Source: Dehalococcoidia bacterium (GTDB taxonomy: Bacteria; Chloroflexota; Dehalococcoidia; Lucifugimonadales; JAGWBF01). Taken from it: a stretch of DNA of 36,116 nt. The DNA is taken from the NCBI GenBank assembly GCA_021295955.1, contig JAGWBJ010000017.1, positions 2,303-38,418 on the forward strand. Direction: 5' to 3'. Every line of letters starts with the position of its first letter. Within the stretch, counting starts at the first letter, position 1. Position numbers and translations under genes: made by a program. This document shows positions 24,472-32,627 of the stretch, piece by piece. The notes below the pieces were generated by a model. The model saw only the letters and a program-made list of their open reading frames with translations, was not told the DNA's origin and did no database searches.

Positions 24472-25500
24472 TCAGCCGTCGCGGCGTTCGTAGACCTGGA
24501 GCCGGTGCCTGAGGCTGTCCACGATGAACACCCTGCCATCGGCGTCCAGCTTGACGGCCGTCGGACCCCACAGCCTGCTCTCCACGTTGGCCGACTCGTC
24601 CCGGACGAAGTCGCCCCAGGGAGTCCGCTCCACCGGAGGCTCCAGGTTGGCGTTGTCGCGCTCTTCCAGAATGTCCTCATTGGCCAAGAACCACTCCCGG
24701 GCCCACTTGGAGTACCCCGACTCGCCCCGGAGCTTGGCGATGAACGTCCCGTCGGGGCCCAGCACCTGCACCCTCTCGTTGCCCCAGTCGGCGACGTAGA
24801 CGTTGCCCTCCCGGTCCACCGCGACCCCAGCGGGCCGGTGGAGCTCTCCGTCGCCGTGGCCGGAGGAGCCGAAGGTGGCCAGGTGCCTTCCCTCGGCGTC
24901 CAGCTTCTGTACGCGGTCGTTCCGCCAATCGGCCACGTATACGTTCCCGTCGTGGTCGACGGAGATGCCCCAGGGCATGTCGAACTCTCCCTCGCCGCTG
25001 CCCTTCCCGCCCCAGGTCGCCAGGCACCTTCCGTCCCTGGTCCACCTCTGGATGCGGCAGTTGAGCCCGTCGACCACCAGGAGGTTGCCGTCGCTGTCGA
25101 AGGCGATGCCGGCGGGGTGGTCGAACTCGCCGTCGCCGCTGCCCCGGGCGCCCCAGCTAGTGAGGAACCGCCTGTCCTTGTCGAAGACGGTAATGCGGCT
25201 GAGGGCTTCGTCGGAGACGTACAGGTTGCCGTCGGAGTCCAGGGCGGCGCACGCGGGCCACATGATCTCGCCGTCCGCGGAGCCGCCCGTGGAGAACTCC
25301 CCGAGGAAGTCACCGGCGACGTTGCATACGGTGACGCGCTTGGTGGAGCGGTTCCCCTCGAAGTCCAGGTTGCCCCGGCTGACCACGTACAGGAGGCCGT
25401 GGCGGCCGATGGCGACGTCCACCGGGTTGGTGAAGCCGAACCCCCTGATGGCATAGCAGCCGACAGTATGGGTGTATCGATAGGGGGCCTTGGTCATCAT
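24472..25500 (-). CDS. NHL-repeat beta-propeller protein
   Basis: A 342-residue protein made of six NHL-type repeats, each with a core like HPAGIAFDSDGNLLVVDGLN or RPAGVAVDREGNVYVADWGN (near residues 24, 80, 127, 174, 221 and 305). Together they should fold as a six-bladed propeller. There is no signal peptide, so a cytoplasmic location is the simplest reading. NHL propellers bind proteins, ligands or RNA, or act as lyases or lactonases; no catalytic signature picks one. It begins 28 bases after the DUF1800 gene, behind GGAGAG, and is probably co-transcribed with it. Start choice between two adjacent ATG codons is arbitrary. Confidence 0.83.
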   Translation of the reverse strand: MMTKAPYRYTHTVGCYAIRGFGFTNPVDVAIGRHGLLYVVSRGNLDFEGNRSTKRVTVCNVAGDFLGEFSTGGSADGEIMWPACAALDSDGNLYVSDEALSRITVFDKDRRFLTSWGARGSGDGEFDHPAGIAFDSDGNLLVVDGLNCRIQRWTRDGRCLATWGGKGSGEGEFDMPWGISVDHDGNVYVADWRNDRVQKLDAEGRHLATFGSSGHGDGELHRPAGVAVDREGNVYVADWGNERVQVLGPDGTFIAKLRGESGYSKWAREWFLANEDILEERDNANLEPPVERTPWGDFVRDESANVESRLWGPTAVKLDADGRVFIVDSLRHRLQVYERRDG

Positions 25501-25528
25501 CGCATCTCTCCGGGCGCCCGAGGGTGCG

Positions 25529-26965
25529 TCAGCCCAGCTGGTACTCCCTGGTCGCGACTATGAGCTGGAGGGTCTCGGTGACCCGCCGGGCGGCGGCGCG
25601 GTCCTCGTCGGGGGTCCCGAACCGGACGTCGCCGCCGCGCTCGGTGTAGGCCAGCAGCTCGCTCCTGGTCCGCTGGGACACCTGGAGGGGACCCATCAGG
25701 TCCAGGCACGTGTCCACGAGGGCGTCCGCGGACACGCGCTCTCCCCGCGCCCTGACCCTGTCCACGATGGACCGGACCCCGGGCTTGTCGGCGTTGTCGA
25801 ACTGTCCGGCGGCGAAGTTGACCCGTTCCACCAGGCTGCCGGTGGTGATCCACTCCACGCCGGTGTGCCACCCTTCCACGCTGGGGGGGTCGCCGAGACT
25901 CTGTCCCATGATCCCCGGCTGGCCGCCTATGAGCTCGTCGTCCACCTCGGGGAACCTGAGGCCCCCCGAGAGGCGGGCCGCGCCGGCGACCATCTCCGCG
26001 GGGCTCTTCACCTTCTGGAAGGCGGCGTCCTTGAAGAAGTCCGAGTTGAACAGGGTCCGCAGCATGGACCGGACCTGGTATCCGTGCTCGAAGTAGGCGT
26101 CCATCAGGGCCTGTACGGCGTCGGGGTCCCGAGGGGGCACGGTGTTCCACGCCGGCACCTGCGGCTCGTCGGCGACGAAGAAGTTGTACAGGTGGCGGGA
26201 CAGGAACCGGGCGGTGGCGGGCTGACGGCAGACGATGTCGATGATGTCCTCGCCGTTGAAGTGGCCAGTGTGGCCTAGGAAGGTCTTCTCGCTGTCGTCG
26301 TGGTCGCCGTCCACGTACTCGAACTGGTAGTCCTGGCGCCCGTAGGGCTCGACGTTCATCTGCTCCGCCCTGGCGGTGTGGAGGGAGGGGTTCCTTATGC
26401 TCCAGCCGGTGAAGGCCCGGGAGACCTCGTAGACGTCCTGCTCGGTGTAGTTGCCGACCCCCATGGCGAACAGCTCCAGCAGCTCCCGGCCGTAGTTCTC
26501 GTTGTAGCCGTCCTTGTGGTTGTCCTTGTTGTCCAGCCAGAAGATCATGGCCGGGTCCCTGGACAGCTCCAGCAGCAGGGTGTGAAAGCTCGCCAGGCCG
26601 TGGAAACGGAACATGTCGATCTGATTGGCGATGACCCTGGGCTGGCTGAGCTTGGTATACCCCGTGGCGAAGACGCCGTGCCAGAAGAGGGATATCTTCT
26701 CCTCGAGGGGCCGGCGGGTGTGGACCATGCGGTAGACCCAGTGGGCCTGGGTGGGCGCGGGGGCGAAGAAGCTGTTCATGCCCACGTGGTAGCGGCGGAG
26801 GATGTCGTCGTCGTCGATGGCGGGGGGAGCCTCCTCGGGGTGGAGCAGCCGCTCCACCATCGCCTCGTAGCCAACGTCGACGTACCTCTCCAGCTCGTCG
26901 CGGGTGGCGCCAAAGCCGGCCCGGCGCATCAGGTGGGCCATCAACGCGATATCTGTCGACGACAT
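25529..26965 (-). CDS. DUF1800 domain-containing protein
   Basis: A 478-residue protein matching the DUF1800 family, with the N-terminal AHLMRRAGFGATRDELERYV, the central ISLFWHGVFATGYTKL and YNENYGRELLELFAMGVGNY, and VSRAFTGWSIRNP. DUF1800 proteins are widespread and usually paired with a DUF1501 (sulfatase-like) protein that is exported; here the partner is an NHL-repeat protein and no DUF1501 gene is seen. No signal peptide is present. The ATG follows AAAGGAGAGCAA, a strong ribosome binding site. Biochemical function is unknown for the family. Confidence 0.87.
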   Translation of the reverse strand: MSSTDIALMAHLMRRAGFGATRDELERYVDVGYEAMVERLLHPEEAPPAIDDDDILRRYHVGMNSFFAPAPTQAHWVYRMVHTRRPLEEKISLFWHGVFATGYTKLSQPRVIANQIDMFRFHGLASFHTLLLELSRDPAMIFWLDNKDNHKDGYNENYGRELLELFAMGVGNYTEQDVYEVSRAFTGWSIRNPSLHTARAEQMNVEPYGRQDYQFEYVDGDHDDSEKTFLGHTGHFNGEDIIDIVCRQPATARFLSRHLYNFFVADEPQVPAWNTVPPRDPDAVQALMDAYFEHGYQVRSMLRTLFNSDFFKDAAFQKVKSPAEMVAGAARLSGGLRFPEVDDELIGGQPGIMGQSLGDPPSVEGWHTGVEWITTGSLVERVNFAAGQFDNADKPGVRSIVDRVRARGERVSADALVDTCLDLMGPLQVSQRTRSELLAYTERGGDVRFGTPDEDRAAARRVTETLQLIVATREYQLG

Positions 26966-27093
26966 TTGCTCTCCTTTCGGTGCCCGGTCACATCTAGTCT
27001 ACATCCATTCAGGGTCCTTATCAATTCCCCGTGCGGTGGCCGTGGCCCTCGAAGCGCCTGGTCCATCTTGGGCCAAGGGTTGAGCCGTGTCGA

Positions 27094-27462
27094 TTACAAG
27101 GCCAGGGGGACGGTCTTCGAGCTGCGCATGACGTGGTCGCGGGTAACGAGAGGGATGTTGTGCACGACGCTGGTAGCGGCGATGATCTCGTCCGCGGAGT
27201 CGCCGCTGAAATCCAGGTGTGTCGACGCGCGGGCAACGGCGAGGTCGATGGGCCAGACGTGCAGTTGCCCCAGGATGCGTACCACCTCCCAGTCGTCCAG
27301 GACCATATCCACCCGGCCGAGCTGGACGAGCTTGGCCAACTCCCAGAACACTATGGACGACACAGACCATCTGCCCCCGGCCAGCAGGCCCTCCTCAGCG
27401 GGCCGAAGCCCTCCACTCAGCGCAAATATGAGGATGTGTGTATCAAGATTTAGCATCGGCAT
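27094..27462 (-). CDS. vapC: VapC-type PIN-domain toxin
   Basis: A 122-residue PIN-domain ribonuclease. The acidic residues of the metal site are in the expected places: Asp7 (LNLDTHILIF), Glu41 (SSIVFWELAKL), Asp91 (SGDSADEIIAATSVVH) and Asp109 (IPLVTRDH). Such toxins cleave tRNA or rRNA when free of their antitoxin. Its start overlaps the end of the upstream antitoxin gene by 20 bases, the usual toxin-antitoxin arrangement. The PIN subfamily with GDSADEIIAA is typically paired with Phd/YefM antitoxins, as here. Confidence 0.87.
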   Translation of the reverse strand: MPMLNLDTHILIFALSGGLRPAEEGLLAGGRWSVSSIVFWELAKLVQLGRVDMVLDDWEVVRILGQLHVWPIDLAVARASTHLDFSGDSADEIIAATSVVHNIPLVTRDHVMRSSKTVPLAL

Positions 27463-27667
27463 CCCAGTCGAGGCCGGTGTCGAATATGTTCCCCCTGATC
27501 CTCACCTTGTGCCGCAGACTCCCTATCAGCTCGGCTCCCTGGTTGTCGTATGGAAGGACACGGGCAACAGGCTTGCCGTGCTTCGTGACGACAAGGCCGT
27601 CGGCGTCAAGCTGGTCCAACAACGCCAGGCACTGTTCCTTGAACCTTGCGGCCCCGATCTCTTTCAT
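27443..27667 (-). CDS. Phd/YefM-type antitoxin
   Basis: A 74-residue protein with the Phd/YefM fold: MKEIGAARFKEQCLALLDQL forms the first strand and helix, followed by GLVVTKHGKPVARVLPYD, the strand pair and turn typical of the DNA-binding half. The C-terminal residues 45-74 are charged and would wrap the toxin. GAGGGGTGACGA precedes the ATG. An almost ideal palindrome lies 21 bases upstream over the -10 box, consistent with autoregulation. It is the partner of the VapC-type toxin that follows. Confidence 0.87.
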   Translation of the reverse strand: MKEIGAARFKEQCLALLDQLDADGLVVTKHGKPVARVLPYDNQGAELIGSLRHKVRIRGNIFDTGLDWDADAKS

Positions 27668-27687
27668 TCGTCACCCCTCTGCCAATA

Positions 27688-27706
27688 TAGTCATATTATA
27701 TGACTA
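27688..27706 (-). promoter_or_regulatory. Toxin-antitoxin operator overlapping the -10 box
   Basis: TAGTCATAT-T-ATATGACTA is a perfect 9-bp inverted repeat with a single central base. On the minus strand it contains TATAAT (27695-27700), which fits as the -10 box of the antitoxin-toxin operon. Binding of the Phd-like antitoxin here would block the promoter. The AT-rich sequence stands out from its surroundings. Confidence 0.75.
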
Positions 27707-27787
27707 GTCGGCCTTTATGTCCATTATGCCGGGCCGATGAAGGCAGGGCCGGCGGAGACCGGCGGCCGGGGGAAAAGGCGGCGAAGC

Positions 27788-29530
27788 CTAGCGCGAGCCG
27801 TCCACCTGCACGGTGACGATGTCCACGTCGTGGTACTTCTGGTGGCGCACGGACGACGCGTAGTGACGCAGCAGGCGGAAGGATATCTCCCGGCCGTCGG
27901 AGATGTCCGGCGTCCCTCCCAGGTACGACAGCCGGTCCTCCAGGTTCTCGCCCCCGGAGGCCGATACGAACTCCAGCTCCGCCCCTCCGCCGCTGCGGCG
28001 GGTGGTCACTATCAAGCGTCGTCCCCTGTCCCCGTCCAGCTCGTCGCCCGCCTCCGAGGAGAGGCTGGCCAGGGTCTCCTCCCCCACCAGCATCAGCCGC
28101 TGGGACGAGGCCCGGTCCCACCCGGCCCTGGACGCGAACTCGCCCAGGAACTCTCTCAGCTTGGGCAGGACCTCCGAGTCCAACGCGGCCTCCATGCGCC
28201 TGCGCCGGGGGGCCGTCAGCTCCAGGAACACCATCATGATCACCGCGACCAGGGCGCCCGAGGTCATGCCGTTGCCCAGCAGGACGCTCAGGAAGCCGTC
28301 TCCCAGCAGGTCGGGGAAGATCCACTGGTTCTGGAACCCCGAGCCGATCCAGAAGGCCAGCCCGGCGACGGCGGCCTTCCGGTGGTCCACGCCGTCCTGG
28401 ATGATGATCTTCATCCCCTGCACGAAGAGCATCCCTATGAGGACGGTGATGTAGGCGGCGGCCACCGGGGCGGGAATGGCGATCACCAGCGCCGTGAACT
28501 TGGGCAGGAACGCCACCACTATGAAGAGGGCGCCGATGACCACCCCCACCCGCCGGGCGGCGATTCCGGTGACCTCGGCAAGGGAGATGCTGGAGGAGTA
28601 GGTGGTGTTGGGGAGGGTCCCGGCGATGCCCGACAGCAGGTTGCCCACGCCGTCGGCGTTCAGGGCGCCCTGCACCACCCGGAAGTCCGTCGCGCGGGGC
28701 TTCCGCCGGGACACCCGCTGGATGGCCACGCCGTCTCCGACGGTCTCTATGGCGCCCACCAAGGTGACCACGACGAAGGCCGGGAGGAGGGCCCAGAACT
28801 CGCTGCCGGGGGTCAGGTCGTATCCCGGCCAGGAGCCCACGGGCACGCCCGCCCACGGCGCGTCGATTATCTGCTGCACGTCGTACAGGCCGAAGGGCGC
28901 GGCGACTATGCTGCCGACGGCTATGCCGATGATGGGCGACCACAACCGCCATGTCGGAGGGCCCCGCAGCACCAGGGCGACCACGGTGGCCAGGGTGGCG
29001 AAGGCCGCCGCGGGGGCCGCGGCCCGGGGGGCGCCCTCGGGCGCGTCGGTCAGGGTCCCGAACACTATGGGCATCACCGTGGCCGCGATCAGCATGATCA
29101 CGGCACCCGAGACGACGGGGGTGAATATCCGGCGCAGCAACGAGAGGCGCGCCGCCAGGAGGAACTGGAAGAGGGAGGATATGACCACGAGGCCCGCCAT
29201 GGTGGACGGGCCGCCCTGGACCAGGGCGGCGACACAGACGGCGATGAAGGCCCCCGAGGTGCCCATGATGAGCACGTGCCCGGCCCCCACCCGCCCGACG
29301 CGGACGGCCTGGAGAATGGTGGTGATCCCGCTGATCACCAGGGCCGCGAACACGCCCCAGGACAGGTAGGAATCGGGCTGCTCGGCGATCCTGGCCACGA
29401 TGACCACGGTCAGGACCACCGGGGCCACGATCAGCATGGCGGCCTGGAGGCCTGCGCCAAAGGTCAGCAGGGGGGTGGGGTTCTCATCCGGCTCGTACCG
29501 GACGCTCTCGTTTTCGCGCGCTTCAGCCAA
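27788..29530 (-). CDS. NCS2-type permease with a C-terminal ATPase-like domain
   Basis: A 580-residue protein. Residues 20-440 are the membrane part of a nucleobase/ascorbate (NCS2) transporter with about 12-14 hydrophobic segments; VVVTLVGAIETVGDGVAI (253-270) and LPNTTYSSSISLAEVTGIAA (306-325) match its two substrate-site segments, though the usual Gln/Glu-Asn-x-Gly is not conserved, so the substrate is uncertain. Residues 441-580 are soluble and resemble an RsbW-like HATPase fold: LREFLGEFASRAGWDRASSQ, then LMLVGEETLASL at the N-box position, but without the N-box Asn or a clear DxGxG. The start is TTG at 29530, overlapping a short upstream ORF and lacking a ribosome binding site. The fusion suggests cytoplasmic regulation of transport. 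Confidence 0.8.
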   Translation of the reverse strand: MAEARENESVRYEPDENPTPLLTFGAGLQAAMLIVAPVVLTVVIVARIAEQPDSYLSWGVFAALVISGITTILQAVRVGRVGAGHVLIMGTSGAFIAVCVAALVQGGPSTMAGLVVISSLFQFLLAARLSLLRRIFTPVVSGAVIMLIAATVMPIVFGTLTDAPEGAPRAAAPAAAFATLATVVALVLRGPPTWRLWSPIIGIAVGSIVAAPFGLYDVQQIIDAPWAGVPVGSWPGYDLTPGSEFWALLPAFVVVTLVGAIETVGDGVAIQRVSRRKPRATDFRVVQGALNADGVGNLLSGIAGTLPNTTYSSSISLAEVTGIAARRVGVVIGALFIVVAFLPKFTALVIAIPAPVAAAYITVLIGMLFVQGMKIIIQDGVDHRKAAVAGLAFWIGSGFQNQWIFPDLLGDGFLSVLLGNGMTSGALVAVIMMVFLELTAPRRRRMEAALDSEVLPKLREFLGEFASRAGWDRASSQRLMLVGEETLASLSSEAGDELDGDRGRRLIVTTRRSGGGAELEFVSASGGENLEDRLSYLGGTPDISDGREISFRLLRHYASSVRHQKYHDVDIVTVQVDGSR

Positions 29531-29594
29531 GGGACACGTCTACCCGATCCGCAGCGGCCATGACGCCACCGTAATGGACTTGATAAGGGGGCAT
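29523..29594 (-). CDS. Possible 23-codon leader ORF before the NCS2 permease
   Basis: ATG at 29594, four bases after the -10 box, opens MPPYQVHYGGVMAAADRVDV followed by SLG and TGA. The stop lies eight bases inside the permease gene in another frame. An internal ATG at 29561 is an alternative start. As the permease TTG has no ribosome binding site, coupled translation is possible. Conservation is unknown. Confidence 0.3.
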   Translation of the reverse strand: MPPYQVHYGGVMAAADRVDVSLG

Positions 29595-29598
29595 CAAC

Positions 29599-29627
29599 TT
29601 TATACTAAAACCCATTGGAGTTGTCCA
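29599..29627 (-). promoter_or_regulatory. Promoter of the NCS2 permease gene
   Basis: On the minus strand TGGACA (29622-29627) and TATAAA (29599-29604) are 17 bases apart, close to consensus. The expected start of transcription is near 29592, at or near the ATG of the short leader ORF. Confidence 0.6.
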
Positions 29628-29673
29628 GAGGGCCGCGCCACGCCTCGGCCCCTGCTTGTCGCCCGCATGGATG

Positions 29674-29849
29674 GATTCCTCGCTCCGCTTCGCTGTGCTC
29701 GGAATGACAGGACGGGAACCGTGGGGAGGCACGGCAGACGCGGAGGTCGGGCGGGACGCGGAGGTCGGGCGGGACGCGGAGGTCGGGCGGCAGGATGGCA
29801 AGAGGGAGGCGCGGCCCCCCCGGATTCCCGCGTGCGCGGGAATGACGGG
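29674..29849. repeat. Cluster of three intergenic repeats
   Basis: Three units fill the 29640-29890 gap: a SERSEES-type copy at 29674-29710 (GATTCCTCGCTCCGCTTCGC...), a perfect 18-bp tandem repeat GACGCGGAGGTCGGGCGG in three copies at 29737-29790, and a PAKAG-type hairpin at 29821-29849 (CGGATTCCCGCGTGCGCGGG then AATGACGGG). Short ORFs here are repeat-derived. The remainder of this 484-base gap holds only the two promoters and the leader ORF. Confidence 0.75.
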
Positions 29850-29897
29850 TGGGTGGGGTCGGCAGGGCCGTTCTCCCGGGCGCGGGAGTGACGCTAG

Positions 29898-29906
29898 TGC
29901 TATACT
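29898..29906 (+). promoter_or_regulatory. Extended -10 promoter of the kinase-regulator gene
   Basis: TGC-TATACT is identical to the element at 11176-11184. No -35 box is evident. It would give a leader of about 100 bases before the ATG at 30015. Confidence 0.45.
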
Positions 29907-30014
29907 CACTAGGCTACGGTGTACAGGACCCGTGTGACTTGGCCGTGACCTTTAGGACAGAGGTTGGGGCCAATCTTGCCCCGGGCCCGCACCCGGCCCG
30001 GTGAGGGAGGGACG

Positions 30015-32408
30015 ATGACCCGGCCCGATAGCCTCCAACAGGAGATAGAGACCCTCCGGGAGCGCCTGAACCGCCTGAGCGAGGCCAGCCTCCGCATCAA
30101 CGAGAGCCTCGACCTGGACACGGTGGTGCAGGACGCGCTGGACAGCGCCCGGTCGCTGACGGACGCCCGGTACGGCGTGATCACCCTTCTGGACGATTCG
30201 GGGGAGGTCCAGGACCTCCTGGCTTCGGGGCTGACCCCCGAGCAGGCCCGGGGGTGCTGGGACATGCCGGACGGGACGAGGTTCTTCCAGTACCTGAACA
30301 CCATTCCCGGGCCCCTCCGACTGCGGGACTTCTACAGTCACGCCGGGTCCCTGGGGCTTCCCGAGCTCCGCCCTCCGGTGCCGGTGAGCTCCCCCTTCGC
30401 CTTCCTGGCCGCGCCCATCAGGCACCGGGGCCAGCGCGTCGGCGGCATCTACGTCGCCGAGAAAGAGGACGGCGGGGAGTTCAGCCTCGAAGACGAGGAG
30501 ACCCTGGTGACCTTCGCCTCCCAGGCCGCCCTGGTCATCGCCAACGCCCGGCGGTACCGGGAGGAGCACCGCGCCAGGAAGCACCTGGAGGCGGTGATCG
30601 ACACCTCGCCCGTGGGCGTAGCAGTGTTCGACGCCAGGACGGGCCAGCCGAGGTCGGTCAACCGGGAGGCGAGGAGGATAGTCGGAGAGCTGCACGGGCC
30701 CGACGACTCGGCGGAGGACCTTTTGGAGGTGCTGACCTTCCGGAGGACGGATGGGCACGAGGTCTCCCTGGCGGAGTTTCCACTGGCCCAGGCCCTGAGC
30801 ACAGGCGAGGCGATACGGGCAGAGGAGATCGTCATCCAGGTGCCGGACGGCCGGTGCATCACCACCCTGGTGAACGCGACGCCCATCCACTCGGAGGAGG
30901 GCTGCGTCGAGTCGGTGGTCGTCACGGTCCAGGACATGACGCCGCTGGAGGAGCTGGAGAGGCTCAGGGCCGAGTTTCTGGGCGTGGTGAGCCACGAGCT
31001 GCGGACGCCCCTCACCTCCATCAGGGGCTCGGCAGACACGCTGATGGAGGCCTGGGCCGACCTGGACCCCGCCGAGATGCACCAGTTTTTCAAGATCATC
31101 CGGGAGCAGGCCGACCACATGCGGGACCTGATCGGCAACCTGCTCGACGTGGCGCGCATCGAGATGGGCACCCTGTCCATGAATCCCGAGTCCATCGAGC
31201 TGGGCAGGGTGATCGACGACGCCAGGAGCCGGTTCCTTCTGGGAGGCGGCGGGGACAGGCTCCGCATCGACGTCGCCCCGGACCTGCCCCCAGTAATGGC
31301 GGACCCGCGGCGCATCGTCCAGGTGTTGGTGAACCTGCTGTTCAACGCCGCCAAGAACTCCGAGGAGCGCTCCGCCATCCGGGTGACCGCGGTGCTGGAG
31401 GAGCTGTACGTCTGCGTCTCCGTCTCCGACGAGGGCAAGGGCATATCGGCGGAACGCCTGCCCCACTTGTTCCGGAAGTTCTCCCGCAGCGAGACCGAGG
31501 AGCAGGAGAGCCCGACCGGCCTGGGCCTGGCAATCTGCAAGGGGATCGTCGAGGCCCACGGGGGCCGTATATGGGCGGAGAGCGAGGGGCCGGGCCTGGG
31601 AGCGCGGTTCACCTTCACCCTCCCGTTGGCGGTGTATGCGGCCATGCCGGAGGGAGGGGACGAGGGCTCCGCGGAACCGGAGGTGAGTGCGGGCACCCGG
31701 GAGCGCATCCTGGCCGTAGACGACGACGCCCAGACGCTGCGGTACGTTCGGGACTCCCTGGCGAGGGCGGGCTACACGCCCGTCATCACCAGCAACCCGG
31801 AGGAGGTCTACCAGCTGGTGAAGACAACCCGCCCCGACCTGGTCCTGCTGGACCTGGTGCTCCCCGGGACCGACGGGATCGGGCTCATGAAGGGCATTTT
31901 CGAGATTGCGGACGTGCCCGTGGTCTTCCTCTCCGCCTACGGGCAGGACCAGATCATCGCCAAGGCCTTCGACATGGGGGCCTCCGATTACGTCGTCAAG
32001 CCCTTCTCTCCGACAGAGCTGGTGGCGCGGATCAAGGCGGCGCTGCGCAAGCCGCAGGGGCGCGACCAGTCGGAGCCGCTGGAGCCCTACGTGGTGGGAG
32101 ACCTGGCCGTCGACTACGCGGAACGCCTGGTGACGGTGGGCGGAGGGCCCGTGCGTCTGACCGCCACCGAATACCAGGTCCTCTTCGAGCTTTCGGTCAA
32201 CGGCGGCAGGGTGCTGGCCCATCACCAGCTCCTGCAAAGGGTGTGGGGCCTTGGGAACTCGGGAGACGGCCGGCTGCTGAGGACAGTAGTGAAGCGGCTC
32301 CGCCGGAAGCTGGGAGACGACGCCGCCAACCCCAGCTACGTCTTCACGGAGCCCCGGGTCGGCTACCGCATGCCCAAGCCGGAGCCGCCGAAAGCGGCGG
32401 CCCGGTGA
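30015..32408 (+). CDS. Single-chain two-component system: GAF-PAS histidine kinase fused to an OmpR-type regulator
   Basis: A 797-residue soluble protein with, in order, a short coiled coil (5-30), a GAF domain (about 30-180), a PAS-like domain (about 190-310), HisKA with phospho-acceptor His327 (VVSHELRTPLTSIRG), HATPase with N-box Asn444 (NLLFNAAKNS) and DEGKGI at 472, a receiver domain (ILAVDDD; phospho-acceptor Asp613 in LVLLDLVLPGTDG; KPFSPTEL) and a winged-helix OmpR/PhoB DNA-binding domain (about 690-790, ending YVFTEPRVGYRMP). It could sense a small molecule, phosphorylate itself and bind DNA in one chain. No membrane segment is present. The ATG follows GAGGGAGG by four bases. Its targets are unknown; hyuB follows 219 bases downstream. 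Confidence 0.9.
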   Translation: MTRPDSLQQEIETLRERLNRLSEASLRINESLDLDTVVQDALDSARSLTDARYGVITLLDDSGEVQDLLASGLTPEQARGCWDMPDGTRFFQYLNTIPGPLRLRDFYSHAGSLGLPELRPPVPVSSPFAFLAAPIRHRGQRVGGIYVAEKEDGGEFSLEDEETLVTFASQAALVIANARRYREEHRARKHLEAVIDTSPVGVAVFDARTGQPRSVNREARRIVGELHGPDDSAEDLLEVLTFRRTDGHEVSLAEFPLAQALSTGEAIRAEEIVIQVPDGRCITTLVNATPIHSEEGCVESVVVTVQDMTPLEELERLRAEFLGVVSHELRTPLTSIRGSADTLMEAWADLDPAEMHQFFKIIREQADHMRDLIGNLLDVARIEMGTLSMNPESIELGRVIDDARSRFLLGGGGDRLRIDVAPDLPPVMADPRRIVQVLVNLLFNAAKNSEERSAIRVTAVLEELYVCVSVSDEGKGISAERLPHLFRKFSRSETEEQESPTGLGLAICKGIVEAHGGRIWAESEGPGLGARFTFTLPLAVYAAMPEGGDEGSAEPEVSAGTRERILAVDDDAQTLRYVRDSLARAGYTPVITSNPEEVYQLVKTTRPDLVLLDLVLPGTDGIGLMKGIFEIADVPVVFLSAYGQDQIIAKAFDMGASDYVVKPFSPTELVARIKAALRKPQGRDQSEPLEPYVVGDLAVDYAERLVTVGGGPVRLTATEYQVLFELSVNGGRVLAHHQLLQRVWGLGNSGDGRLLRTVVKRLRRKLGDDAANPSYVFTEPRVGYRMPKPEPPKAAAR

Positions 32409-32541
32409 ACGCGTAGCTCTCCACGCGAACCGCCGACGGCGCGGCCTGAAACATTCCCGGCGCGTCATCCTCACGCCACCCGTCATTGCCATGACAATGA
32501 TCGCGGCGCGCCCGTCCGTCACTCTTCCCGCGCCAAACGTT

Positions 32542-32583
32542 CAGGGGCGCACTTGCGCGCCAAGGCCGCCCCTGGTGTACACT
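32542..32583 (+). promoter_or_regulatory. Inverted repeat and possible -10 box upstream of hyuB
   Basis: CAGGGGCG (32542-32549) and CGCCCCTG (32567-32574) form an 8-bp inverted repeat, and TACACT follows at 32578-32583 as a possible -10 box with TG just before it. The layout suits an operator over the -35/-10 spacer, or an RNA hairpin if transcription starts further upstream. The rest of the 32409-32627 gap shows nothing else. Confidence 0.35.
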
Positions 32584-32627
32584 TGGATGCGTCGCCGGAC
32601 CCAATCCCAGACCCGCGGAGGTGAGAG

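Noticed and set aside
29737-29790. Possible CRISPR-like array (three 18-bp repeats)
   Set aside because: Repeats are short and directly adjacent with no spacers, and there are no cas genes. It is a plain tandem repeat.
29952-32522. Minus-strand ORF of over 850 codons across the kinase-regulator gene
   Set aside because: The GC-rich third-position bias leaves the opposite strand open. The plus strand encodes recognisable GAF, kinase, receiver and winged-helix motifs, while the minus translation has none.
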